The notes beneath the pieces are model-generated. The model did not search any database and was not told the origin of the DNA. It worked only from the letters and a program-made list of their open reading frames with translations. Below, one piece after another: positions 1 to 9,500 of a stretch of 64,000 bases of DNA. This DNA is from Sulfomarinibacter sp963741385 (lineage in GTDB: Bacteria; Acidobacteriota; Thermoanaerobaculia; Thermoanaerobaculales; Sulfomarinibacteraceae). Positions within the stretch are counted from its first letter, which is position 1, and each line of letters starts with the position of its first letter. The translations under genes and the position numbers were made by a program. The stretch is taken from NCBI GenBank assembly GCA_963741385.1, contig CAVUHO010000006.1:310001-374000 (forward strand). Reading direction: 5' to 3'.

Positions 1-1
1 C

Positions 2-1675
2 TCTGCCGACGGAGGTGCGGACTGGGGCATCCTCGTCGTCGAACAGAACGGAGTCGCCCCAAGATTCCTCGAATTCGACGGCTTTGAGTTACGCGGCTTC
101 GCCTGGAAAGGTGTAATGATCGAGCGCACAAGCGATGTTGTGCTCAAAAACCTCGAGGTCACCAACTGCGTCGAAGGAGCGATTGGAATTCTCCAATCTT
201 CACGTGTCACGATCGAGGGCTGCGATATTCACCACAACGCTCTGACGGGCTACACAAGTCCCATCAACTACTGGGAGTGTGGCGGCGGAAACGTGATTCG
301 TGGAAATCGAGTCTGGGCGAACACCGACGAAGACTACCGTGAAACCGAGGGACACGGCATCATTTTCGATTACTCCGACTATTCCATCGGAAACCCCACG
401 TTGATCGAAAACAACGTCATTTGGAACAACGAGGGTCTCTGCATGAACCTGTTCCACAGCAGCGGGTTTGTGGTTCGAAACAACACCTGCTGGAAGAACA
501 ACCTTGGGCGGACCGACGGGACAGTTGGTGAGATCTGGCTCGGCGGCGACCACATGACCGTCCATAACAACATCCTGGTTTCTCGTGGTTACGGCCCGGC
601 GATCTTTATTACAGATTTCGTACAGGATACCTCGACCGTCACCACCGATTACAATCTCCTGTGGTCATCCAACACCTCTAATATCGCCGGGTGGCCTCCG
701 TGGGAACAGGGTTCGCTTGAAAACTACCGCGACTACAGTGGAGGCGCTTGGGACGCGCATTCGCTGGAGATCAACCCTCAACTCGATGACCCTAACAATG
801 CTGTCTTCGAACTCAGCAGCGGGTCTCCCGCAATCGATAGAGGCATCAATGCGTTTGCCGCACCTACAGATTTCTCAGGCGTGACCAGACCCCTCGATGG
901 AGACTCCAATGGTTCTGCGGTCGCCGATATCGGCGCCTTTGAATTTTCAAACGGAACGCCGCCAACGCCCACTCCGACACCAACACCACCCCCATCGCCT
1001 ACGCCAACCCCGACACCACCACCCTCACCCACACCCACCCCCACACCGCCGCCTTCACCGACACCAACGCCAACACCACCCACCGGGACGGTGTTCTGGG
1101 ACGATCTGGATCCAGTGAAAGAAACTTGGACCCACCACGCCGACCAGGGAGTGGATGACTGGGCACTGTCTTCAGCCCGGTCTCATAGTTCGAATTACTC
1201 GTTCTTCAGCAGCGATGTTTCCAACGTCAAAGATAACTACCTCCTCACACCAGCGATTCAGATACCTCAAGAGGGCAGTCTCTCGTTCTGGCACACCTAC
1301 GCGTTCGAGCAGTTTGGTGACGGAGCCGTGATTGAAATCTCGGTCGACGGAGGATTGACGTTTGTTGATCTCGGTCCTCAGATCCTTCAGGGTCAATACA
1401 CGACTGAAATAGCGACCGGCTGGAACAGCCCGATCAGCGGCCGGATGGCCTGGAGTGGAGGATCTCTCGGGACAATGATGGAGGTGAGGGTCGACTTGAG
1501 TCCGTTTGAGGGCCAAACCGCTATTCTCCGTTTCCGCTTGTCATGCGACAGCGGGGACGGCGGCCACGGTTGGTACATCGATGACGTTCAGGTCAGCGGA
1601 ATCGATACCTACCAGATCTTCAAAAACGGATTTGAATCCGGAGGCATGACAGGTTGGACTGTAACTACATCATAA
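2..1675 (+). CDS. Secreted right-handed beta-helix protein, 5' truncated by window edge
   Basis: The reading frame is open from base 2, so the N-terminus lies outside the window; the first internal ATG (116) is not the true start because the upstream codons (for example FLEFDGFELRGFAWKG) already read as a beta-helix rung. Residues up to about 320 are parallel beta-helix repeats rich in Asn and Val (NNVIWNNEG, NNTCWKNN, HNNILV), typical of pectate-lyase-like or carbohydrate-binding surface proteins. A Thr-Pro linker with three copies of a 10-residue unit follows (about 950-1085). A MAM/'choice-of-anchor J'-like beta-sandwich comes next (ISVDGGLTF, GWYIDDVQV). The extreme C-terminus reads IFKNGFESGGMTGW, a tail also seen on the protein ending at 10662. 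The role is probably extracellular polysaccharide binding or degradation; no catalytic residues could be assigned. Confidence 0.85.
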   Translation, partial: SADGGADWGILVVEQNGVAPRFLEFDGFELRGFAWKGVMIERTSDVVLKNLEVTNCVEGAIGILQSSRVTIEGCDIHHNALTGYTSPINYWECGGGNVIRGNRVWANTDEDYRETEGHGIIFDYSDYSIGNPTLIENNVIWNNEGLCMNLFHSSGFVVRNNTCWKNNLGRTDGTVGEIWLGGDHMTVHNNILVSRGYGPAIFITDFVQDTSTVTTDYNLLWSSNTSNIAGWPPWEQGSLENYRDYSGGAWDAHSLEINPQLDDPNNAVFELSSGSPAIDRGINAFAAPTDFSGVTRPLDGDSNGSAVADIGAFEFSNGTPPTPTPTPTPPPSPTPTPTPPPSPTPTPTPPPSPTPTPTPPTGTVFWDDLDPVKETWTHHADQGVDDWALSSARSHSSNYSFFSSDVSNVKDNYLLTPAIQIPQEGSLSFWHTYAFEQFGDGAVIEISVDGGLTFVDLGPQILQGQYTTEIATGWNSPISGRMAWSGGSLGTMMEVRVDLSPFEGQTAILRFRLSCDSGDGGHGWYIDDVQVSGIDTYQIFKNGFESGGMTGWTVTTS

Positions 1676-1729
1676 ACGAAATCCCGGCCTAGGAAGGTCC
1701 AACCAAACAACCAGCAGGCCGGCTGTTAG

Positions 1730-3571
1730 TCAGCCGACCCGCAGGTTCGGGCCCTCCAGCCAGGTGATAAGGGACTCGGAGAGTTTTTCGGAGGAACCGG
1801 GCATGGTGAAGTTGTGGTCAGCGCCCCGAATAACTCGAAATCCGATACACCCTTCTCCATCCGCCCTGTCTGCCAGGAGACCCGGAAGCACTGTCTCGAA
1901 CCACTTGGGCTGTTCTGTGTCCGCAAAGACACAGAAGACGGGGATCCTCCGATCCAGAGTCTTCCCCAATGCGGCAAGCATGGCACAACTGGCGTCGTCT
2001 CCAATCTTCTCGCGGTACCACCCGCTTTCGCCGGGGGCAGAGTTCGATTTCCGGAAAACCGCTGATCCCAGAGTCAGACCGACTCGCCGTTGCAACGTCT
2101 TCAGAAGATGATAGAGACTTCGCGCTTTCAACAGGAAAAACGTGCCTCGATGACGAGACAGCGACTCGTCCCACGGCATTTGTCGGAGGAGGACTCCCTG
2201 TTGCCGCAGTTCAGTGCGGGGAGTCAACCTCATCGGTAACTCCAGCGGAGCAATGCCAATCACGCGTTTGTCGGCCTGAGCCGTCAAGATTGACGTGATG
2301 GCCCCACCACAAAGTCCGATCAATACAGTGCCCCGAGGTTCGCATTCGTTCTGCATGAAGTCGATTGCCGCCACGGTGTCAGACACCAACACCCCGTCTT
2401 CAACCTTCGAAAAGACCTCGGTGAGAACACGACAGTCAAGATCCCCGTGACTGTCGCCGATCCCTCGCGGGTCGAATCGTAAGACGTTCCAACCCCTGTT
2501 CGCGACTTCAACTGCGAGCCGGCGATAAAAAAAAGCAGCGCGGCAGGCTTCGCCTGCAGCCACCAATACGACGTTTGGAGAACCATCCCTGATCTTATGG
2601 GGTCGATGAAGAATGCCCTTGATCTTGTCACCACCTACACGAAAACAAACCGGGTATTCGTTGGACTGGGAGTCTTGTCGATTTCCCGGTTCAATCTTGA
2701 CTGGCGTCTGTGCCAGTTGCGGCTCATCTTTCCGCTCCGCCATCCACCCGAGGGTATTGTCAAAGAGGTCTTTGAGCTGCCACCGATACCATCTTGTCTT
2801 CATCCATACCGGTGGTTCGTCAACCGCCTCGAGTCGAGTTTCGCCGCTCGCTGAATACAATGCCGCCAGTTTTGAAAGAAGCGGCGGTACCGACTGACTG
2901 CGCCTGGTCTTTATCTGGACAATCAAGATTCGCCCGCAAGAGGGCCGGCCGAGGGAGATGAGATCAATCTCGGCCAAGGAGTCAAACATGGGCTTCTTCA
3001 GGGCAAACCCGTCCACCACCACCGACTGACCATCCATCAGTTTCTTCTGGAGCTCGTGTCGCGATGCACTGGGCCCGGCAGAATGAACCATTTCGTTGGC
3101 CATCGCCGTGCGAAGCAGCGAATTCCGATAGATGTTGCCGTCAATGATCGGCTCCCAGAGTACGAGATCCAAATCACCGGCAGTATCCGCCACGTACTTC
3201 GCCGCCAGACTGGCACCGAGTCTGAGGCCGACGAGTCCGCGGCAGGCCATGCCGGAGAGACGTTCCAACTCGGCTCGGGCACACCCTATGTCCTCGAAAT
3301 AATCATCGAGGGTAAAGTTCTCGAACCAGCCAGCACTATCCCCGGTCCCGCGGTAGTCAAATCTGAGCACCCAATGGCCAACCTTTGCCAAGCTTCGCGC
3401 CCACTCAAAACCAAGCCGGTTTGAATTGGTTCTCTCCTTGCCAAAGGGATCACAGATCACCCAACCCGGCAACTGTGGGCCAGATGGCCTGTAGACCTCC
3501 CCGTAGACTCCAGGGCCAAAAAACAGTGATGTGTCCTCGATCACGGCTGAACTATTCCTGTCATCGTTCAA
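1730..3571 (-). CDS. Tandem alpha/beta hydrolase fusion (exosortase-A-type hydrolases 2 and 1)
   Basis: The 613-residue protein holds two alpha/beta-hydrolase domains (about 20-290 and 305-610). Each has the conserved FDYRGTGDS / FDPRGIGDS segment, at 71-79 and about 366-374. The nucleophile elbows are unusual: GLRLGA at 115-120 puts Arg117 at the serine position, and GLCGGA at 419-424 puts Cys421 there. From memory, these match the two separate hydrolases of XrtA polysaccharide loci (hydrolase 2 with GLRxGA, hydrolase 1 with GLCxGA), here fused in one chain. It follows the acyl ligase by about 125 bases in the same direction. The start is TTG at 3571 with a weak Shine-Dalgarno; a GTG nine codons inside is an alternative. 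The substrate is unknown; acyl transfer or hydrolysis on a carrier or polysaccharide is an inference. Confidence 0.8.
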   Translation of the reverse strand: MNDDRNSSAVIEDTSLFFGPGVYGEVYRPSGPQLPGWVICDPFGKERTNSNRLGFEWARSLAKVGHWVLRFDYRGTGDSAGWFENFTLDDYFEDIGCARAELERLSGMACRGLVGLRLGASLAAKYVADTAGDLDLVLWEPIIDGNIYRNSLLRTAMANEMVHSAGPSASRHELQKKLMDGQSVVVDGFALKKPMFDSLAEIDLISLGRPSCGRILIVQIKTRRSQSVPPLLSKLAALYSASGETRLEAVDEPPVWMKTRWYRWQLKDLFDNTLGWMAERKDEPQLAQTPVKIEPGNRQDSQSNEYPVCFRVGGDKIKGILHRPHKIRDGSPNVVLVAAGEACRAAFFYRRLAVEVANRGWNVLRFDPRGIGDSHGDLDCRVLTEVFSKVEDGVLVSDTVAAIDFMQNECEPRGTVLIGLCGGAITSILTAQADKRVIGIAPLELPMRLTPRTELRQQGVLLRQMPWDESLSRHRGTFFLLKARSLYHLLKTLQRRVGLTLGSAVFRKSNSAPGESGWYREKIGDDASCAMLAALGKTLDRRIPVFCVFADTEQPKWFETVLPGLLADRADGEGCIGFRVIRGADHNFTMPGSSEKLSESLITWLEGPNLRVG

Positions 3572-3696
3572 CGCAATTCCCGACTGCTACTCAATCGCCA
3601 CAACACAAGCAACTCACCCATTCGGGAAGGGCCTCTTGACCATCTTTGCCAACGACTAGGTTCCTTACGCCCATCTCCCTCGGGACCAACAGCCAA

Positions 3697-5265
3697 TCAC
3701 GTGCCTTCCACCGTGGCATCCTCACACTCTTGTTGGATTCTCTTTCGAGATATCTTGCTCGACGATGTCTTTGGAAGCGATTCCCGAAACTCGACTTCCT
3801 TCGGAACCATAAAACTCTCAAGCCGGCGGCCGCAATGACGAATGACATCCCGCTCCGTGAGCATTCCGGAATCCACCAGTACCACGATTGCCTTCAGTGC
3901 TTGTCCCAGCATCGGATCCGGCACACCAACAACCGCTACCTCCCGAACCTCTTCCAACTCATGGATGATTCGCTCAACCTCTGATGGACTGACCTTTTCT
4001 CCACGGGTCTTTATGATCTCATCCTTACGAGCGACGAAGTACAAGAAACCCTCGTCATCCATCGTGAACAGATCGCCGGTGTAGAGAATCCTTTCCCAAA
4101 GATTGGGTCCGGGTCGAATCATGGCCGCGGTTTCTTCGGGACGATTCCAGTAGCCCAACATCACGTTGGAACCTCGAACCACAAGTTCTCCCACCGTACC
4201 CGGCGGTACCGCATTGCCGTCATCGTCCACTACAGAGACGTGAACGTTTGGCATCCCCCGCCCAACCGACGTGGGCTTCCGATCCAACTCGTCTGGAGGC
4301 AAATAGGACACGCGTTTGCACTCAGTCAAGCCGTACATCGCATAGATTTTCGCGTTCTTGAAGAGCGTCCTGAGCCTCCCAATATGGGCAGGTGGAAGTG
4401 CAGCCGCAGTATTCGTAACGTATCGAACAGATTCCACCAGCTCCGGCTCGACATCCTTCATTTGGAGTAGAAGGGCAAAGACAGTCGGCACACCCGGGAA
4501 ACCTGTGACTCGCTCTTCGTGGACTCTTTGCATGATCTTATATGGGTATGCGAATGATTTTTCCAACACCAGTGTCGCACCCACCTTCACCGACATCAGA
4601 AGCTGGTACAGACCATAATCGAATGACAGAGGCAGCACGTTGATTATCACGTCATCAGCAACGTTCTCGAGGTATTCGGTAATTGAAGTCGCTGCCGAGA
4701 TGATGTTGAGATGTGAAACCGCGACCCCTTTTGGGAACCCGGTTGATCCCGACGTGTAGATGAGGGCTGCGACATCGACATCGATGGGCGTCCGTCCCAG
4801 TGTCGACTCGCGTCCAGGCTGCTGATGCTCGTCAAATGCAACAACTCGTTTGGAAAGTGGTTTCGACGGAGCATCCGCTCCAAACGACACGATCACACTC
4901 AAAGAACGTCGATCTGCGTCGATTGTGCGAACCATATCGAAAAAAAACGGTTGCGTGATGAGGGCACTCGCCGAACAATCGTCGAGAATGTATGCCAACT
5001 TATCTGCCTTGATCGTCTGGCTCACGACGGTGAACGCAGCACCAGCCTTGAGAATGCCGAAAATTGCGACGGCTGCTTCGATGGAGTTGTCCAGCAGAAC
5101 TGCTACCCGATCGCCTCTACAAACTCCGTGAGTTGCCAGCATGTTTGCGAATCGGCTCGCCAACCCGTCCAAGGCGGAAAAGGAGAGGCGTTGATCAGCG
5201 CAGACAATTGCCACCTTATCTGGAAAACGTCCGGCACTCAGTGAGAGAAAATCCTCAACCAGCAT
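3697..5265 (-). CDS. AMP-forming acyl-CoA/acyl-ACP ligase, exosortase-A-locus type
   Basis: The protein belongs to the ANL adenylating superfamily. It has the phosphate-binding loop LIYTSGSTGFPKG (about 168-181), the aromatic motif YGLTE, the hinge YTGDLFTMDDEGFLYFVARK with the following TRGEKVSPSEVE, and a C-terminal catalytic-lysine segment, SSSKISRKRI. At 522 residues its length is normal. The partner acyl carrier protein lies immediately upstream, so the enzyme probably activates an acid and loads it onto that carrier. Ligases of this subgroup accompany hydrolases and an acyl carrier protein in XrtA polysaccharide loci (family knowledge). ATG 5265 was chosen because homologues start close to MLVEDF; TTG 5277 is the alternative and sits very close to the acyl carrier protein stop. 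Substrate unknown. Confidence 0.88.
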   Translation of the reverse strand: MLVEDFLSLSAGRFPDKVAIVCADQRLSFSALDGLASRFANMLATHGVCRGDRVAVLLDNSIEAAVAIFGILKAGAAFTVVSQTIKADKLAYILDDCSASALITQPFFFDMVRTIDADRRSLSVIVSFGADAPSKPLSKRVVAFDEHQQPGRESTLGRTPIDVDVAALIYTSGSTGFPKGVAVSHLNIISAATSITEYLENVADDVIINVLPLSFDYGLYQLLMSVKVGATLVLEKSFAYPYKIMQRVHEERVTGFPGVPTVFALLLQMKDVEPELVESVRYVTNTAAALPPAHIGRLRTLFKNAKIYAMYGLTECKRVSYLPPDELDRKPTSVGRGMPNVHVSVVDDDGNAVPPGTVGELVVRGSNVMLGYWNRPEETAAMIRPGPNLWERILYTGDLFTMDDEGFLYFVARKDEIIKTRGEKVSPSEVERIIHELEEVREVAVVGVPDPMLGQALKAIVVLVDSGMLTERDVIRHCGRRLESFMVPKEVEFRESLPKTSSSKISRKRIQQECEDATVEGT

Positions 5266-5283
5266 CTGGCTTGCCAAGACCTC

Positions 5284-5547
5284 TCATTTCACCTCATCCG
5301 AACACCCCTTCGATGCGAGGTATTTGGACAGGTTCTTAATGGAATCCAGGTTTTCGGGCACCAGTTCGGAATCCTCGACCGTGATGGCGAATTGTTCCTC
5401 GAGAAAATCGACCAGCTCCAACACGCCCGTCGAGTCGATTATGCCCGAATCCAGAAAAGACGTTGAATCGTCAAAATTTCCGCCGAGTGAAGCGGCTGTA
5501 AAGGTCTCAATCATGAATGATCTCAGCACATCAATTCTCTTCTGCAT
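5284..5547 (-). CDS. Acyl carrier protein
   Basis: This is an 87-residue acidic helical protein with the phosphopantetheine attachment motif DSGIIDSTGVLELVDFLEE, where the Ser in DST is the expected attachment site. It differs enough from housekeeping AcpP (DSTG instead of DSLD) to be a dedicated carrier. It lies about 18 bases upstream of the acyl ligase and is very probably that enzyme's acceptor. ATG 5547 was chosen because GGTGGAG lies 5 bases upstream; GTG 5553 would add two residues. It needs a phosphopantetheinyl transferase, and none is visible in the window. Confidence 0.88.
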   Translation of the reverse strand: MQKRIDVLRSFMIETFTAASLGGNFDDSTSFLDSGIIDSTGVLELVDFLEEQFAITVEDSELVPENLDSIKNLSKYLASKGCSDEVK

Positions 5548-5583
5548 GGTCACTCCACCACGTTACTGTTCGCCTGAAGGCCC

Positions 5584-6021
5584 TCAATTGAAGTTCCGTC
5601 CGCGACGGCTCCGTGGCAATACCCTTATGTGCCACATCGTATCGTTTTTGAACTGAAAATCCCGAAAAGCGCGCTCATCCTTCGCCTCTTCGAGATCCAG
5701 CGCGGCACATACGTCCGCTGCTTTCAGACCTTCGAGCCAAGCGTATAGCAGAAGGTCGAGCTTGTCGAACGGGATCCAAAAATAGAATTCCTCATCGGTG
5801 CCCCCTCCCGGCCAGAAATCCGGAGTCGGGAGCCGCTCGAGGATGTTGTTCACGACGCCCAAGTGTCTGGAAATCTGGAATACCTGGGTCTTCAGGAGAT
5901 GGGCAAGAGGTTCGGTGCCACCCCCCCCATCACGGTACCTCACAGAGAAGCTCTGTTCCATTTCAGTTCGATTCGTGGTGCCGCCTACGAGAAGGTGAAG
6001 ACGTTCATGAAATGAGTACAA
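5584..6021 (-). pseudogene. C-terminal remnant of a NAD+ synthase (NadE-like) gene
   Basis: The 145-residue reading frame matches the C-terminal half of NAD+ synthetase in order: VGGTTNRTE, RYRDGGGGTEPLAHLLKTQV, LERLPTPDFWPGGGTDEE and a helix resembling YeeLDxiLy. The catalytic N-terminal ATP-pyrophosphatase domain with its SGGxDS loop is missing. A TAG codon sits directly before the TTG at 6021, and no upstream minus-strand frame reads as NadE. It lies about 36 bases upstream of the acyl carrier protein in the same direction, so it was probably the first gene of that operon before decay. A functional stand-alone C-terminal domain is possible but unlikely. Confidence 0.65.
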
Positions 6022-6510
6022 CTAGGCCATCTGAACTCACAGATTCACTCCGTTTGTCGCACAACATCAAGCTCGAGAACATTTGAGTCGAAAACCAAGA
6101 TTCTCCTGCCACCGGTTCAGCACGTGACATATCATGAAACAAAATCTAGGTCAGGGTGGAACAAGCCCTTTTACATCCCTCCGGCCAAGCTGATTGCCAT
6201 CCCGTAGCATAGCAGGATTGCGGGACATTCCGCTGGAAATCGGGCCTCAATCAGATGACCTCGCCGTAAGGAACCACCCCACCCGCAGTCCCAGAGCGGC
6301 ATGAAACAACCGCTTGATTTTTCAGTTGCTTTATTGATCGATATCTCAGCAGATGCGCAATACCCCTGATTCGAATCAACCCTGCCCAGGATGTGCACCG
6401 CGAGACCAACTACGAAGCATTCTGCGCAAGATCTCATGGCTCGGGCAACCCCTTTTGGACGCCTCTTGAATTTTGCTCCGATCCAGGAATGCAGCCATGG
6501 GCATCACAGA
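6022..6510. other. Divergent intergenic region between NadE remnant and NRPS
   Basis: No convincing gene is present. A short minus-strand frame without a start codon (about 6050-6105) encodes RRILVFDSNVLELDVVRQTE and then stops; I could not link it to any family. The region is probably decayed coding sequence of the NadE remnant plus the promoter area for both directions. Confidence 0.4.
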
Positions 6511-6541
6511 TTGTACGTGGGTTCAGCAAATTCGCTATAAT
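6511..6541 (+). promoter_or_regulatory. Putative sigma-70-like promoter of the NRPS gene
   Basis: A TTGTAC box (6511-6516) is followed after 19 bases by a perfect TATAAT (6536-6541). The NRPS ATG lies only 11 bases after the -10 box and has no Shine-Dalgarno sequence, so a transcript from here would be nearly leaderless. This is inferred from sequence match only. Confidence 0.4.
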
Positions 6542-6552
6542 CAAATTGAAAA

Positions 6553-9500
6553 ATGAGCGAGGGCAAATCAACAGACAGGCCGACGCAACCAACGGCAATG
6601 CAGGTGGGGTTGCTCGTCGAAAACGAACTCGCAGACATCCGCGGCATCAATATCGTACAAATAATCGGTTCGATTGATGGGCAGTACAACCAAACGGCAT
6701 TTGCGTCTGCATGGAACCAGGTCATCCGCGAATTTGACGTTTTGAGGATGAGTCTCCAACGATCCGCCCGGGGTGTCATCGAGGCCCGATTCGTACCAGC
6801 GGCGAATTTTGAATGTGACTTTGTCGATTTTTCGGAGATGCCTACGAAAGATGCAGAAGAAGCGGTGCGTGTGAGGATTGAAAGCCGAAGAATCGATGGG
6901 ATTGCGGTTTCCCTTGCACCAGCGATGCGAGTCGATTGCTTTCGATTTGGCACGCCGCATTGGCGTTTTCTGTGGACGTTCCACCACAGTCTGCTCGAAG
7001 GATACTCAATATTTTTGATCATCAAACGTCTCTTCGATGTTTATGATGCCGGTTGCCGCGGAGAGAAGCTGGACAAAATAGATCCTCCCGAATTTCGAGG
7101 TTTCCTCGATTTTTCGGCGCGGCAGGATTACAGGAACGGTTTCGCATATTTCCGAGATCTGTTGAATAATTTCGAGACGTCAACTCCTTTGCCTTTTTCT
7201 CGGCGTAGCCAACGACAACGAGAACTCCAGGCGGGGTTGGTAACCGCTCGACTCAGTGTGGCTGATACGTCTGCACTGGACTCGGCTGCCAGGCAACTCG
7301 AGGCGACGCCCAATACGATCGCACAGTTCTGCTGGGCGTTATTGCTTTCACGCTATTCTGGCGAGATTGATGTTGTGTTTGGGGCAACATGGTCGTTGAG
7401 GAGCCACAAATTCAGCAACAGCATGCAGATGGCGGGTCTTCTCATGAACACATCACCGGTTCGTGTTCATGTTGAGGGAGAGCGCACCGTTCGAGATGCT
7501 CTGCTCCGCCTCCGTGCTCAACATCAACGCAGCAAGCCCTTTCGAAACACACCGCTCAATTTGTTGCGGACCGAATGTGGTTTCCGGCCGGATCAGCCGC
7601 TATTTCAATCTGTTTTCGTTTTCGACTATCAGAAATATTACGAGCGACTCCGAACTGCCGGATCCGCCTGGGCCAATCGCTCGTTTGAAGCCCACCGAAT
7701 GACCGGAAATCCACTGACTGTCGAGGTCCACTTTCTAGAGGGACAGCTTGTGGTGGAAATCGAGCACCGAGCGGGCCTGTTCACACATGACCAGGCAAAC
7801 AGGCTGATTCAAGATTATCTCCGGCTCTTGAGAAACATCACCCGGGATCTCGAAAGCCCCGTCGACAACGTGCGGATGCTCTCAAGCTCGGCTTTTGGTG
7901 AACTCGTGGCGGACCAAATGAACCGAGAGATACCTTCAGACCATCCAGATATCGTCGACTCTATCGTCCACATAATCGACCACCATTCCGACAAAACAGC
8001 CGTGGAATCTCCCGACGGCACATCTATGACGTACGCCGAACTCGACTCTGCGTCCCGAACTGTGGCTGGGGAACTCATTACCCACGGGGCGGTGCCAAAC
8101 AGTATTGCAGCAATAGTCCTACCGCGATCGACTGAGGCAATTGTCGCCATGTTGGGGGCGTTGAGAGCGGGTGTTGCCTTCCTACCGATTGACCCACAGT
8201 ACCCTGACGAGCGCATCCACCTGATGCTGAGGGACTCGAACCCGCAGTTCATTCTTGCCTCAAGATCAACAGCTAGAATTCTCCCGCGGATCGCTTCCAA
8301 GGTAATTCTCCTTGATTCGCTCGAGGCATGTTCGTCAATCGACGTTCCATCGCCCGTCTCCCCGGACTCACTCGCCTACGTCATCTACACTTCCGGCTCG
8401 ACCGGAAATCCAAAGGGAGTTTGCGTTCCACGCTCGGCGCTTTCGAACCACTCTCAAGTTTTCCGTCGGGTTTTTGAATTAGGGCCTGACGATCGGGTCT
8501 TGCAGTTCATGTCGCACAGTTTTGACGTCTCTTTCGAAGAAATTTTCCCAACGTTTTCGGCGGGCGCCGCTCTGGTTCTGCGCAGCGAGGAGTCGATTAC
8601 CACTGCTGATGGATTCTTCTACGAAATTGAACGGCAGTGTATCACCGTCTTGAATATTCCAACCGCTTTCTGGCACAACCTCGTGAAGCATAGGGGGGCC
8701 AATCAATGGCCTGCGTCGTTGCGCCTCCTCGTTATCGGTGGTGAAAAGGCTTTTGACGATACCTACAGACTTTTCAGGGAGCAAAACACCTCGCATATTC
8801 GTTTCCTGAACTCATACGGACCTACCGAAGCAACAATCACATCGACGTTCTTCGACGACTATTCGGTCGACGAAGAAGCGACCTTGCCCATCGGAAAGCC
8901 GATCGAGTCGGTTTCCCATTTCGTCCTCGACTCGTCGATGAGACCAGTACCACGAGGAGAGGTCGGGCAGCTCTATATCGGTGGCGCAGGACTCGCAACT
9001 GGATACCTGGGGCTACCCGATCGTACGGCGTCCGCCTTTGTCCCACACCCGTTCAAAAACGGTGCCGTTCTCTATGCGACAGGAGATCTCGTATACCTCA
9101 CCGAGAACGGAAACTTCGTCTATGTCGCCCGCGCCGACAACCAGGTCAAGATCCGCGGATATCGAATTGAACCGGGGGAGATCGAGGCTCACCTGGTTTC
9201 GCTTCCGCAGGTCATAGAGGCCGCCGTCGTGCCTGCCAAGCGACTTTCACACGACGTGGCTCTTGTGGCACATGTTGTCGTTGACAACGACTCGATCACA
9301 GAAATGCAAATCCGCGATGCAATTGCAAACCGGGTTCCAGCCCACCTCGTACCTGCAGAAATCAGAATTCATGCCGAACTCCCAAAGTCCGTTACGGGCA
9401 AGATCGATCGACAACGCCTGAGCGAGCTGGCCCGGACAGACCAGCGCCTCTCAGAACCACGCGCTTCGGAATGCCTTCACCACGCCCCGCTCTTTGAATC

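Noticed and set aside
778..1083. Gly/Val-rich minus-strand frame
   Set aside because: Antisense image of the TPTPTPPPS linker in the beta-helix gene.
1682..1735. Terminator between the convergent beta-helix and hydrolase genes
   Set aside because: Short dyads (CGGCTG/CAGCCG) exist but there is no T-run on either strand.
6171..6437. 88-codon minus-strand frame as N-terminal half of NadE
   Set aside because: It has no SGGxDS loop or other NadE motif, so it does not complete the remnant.
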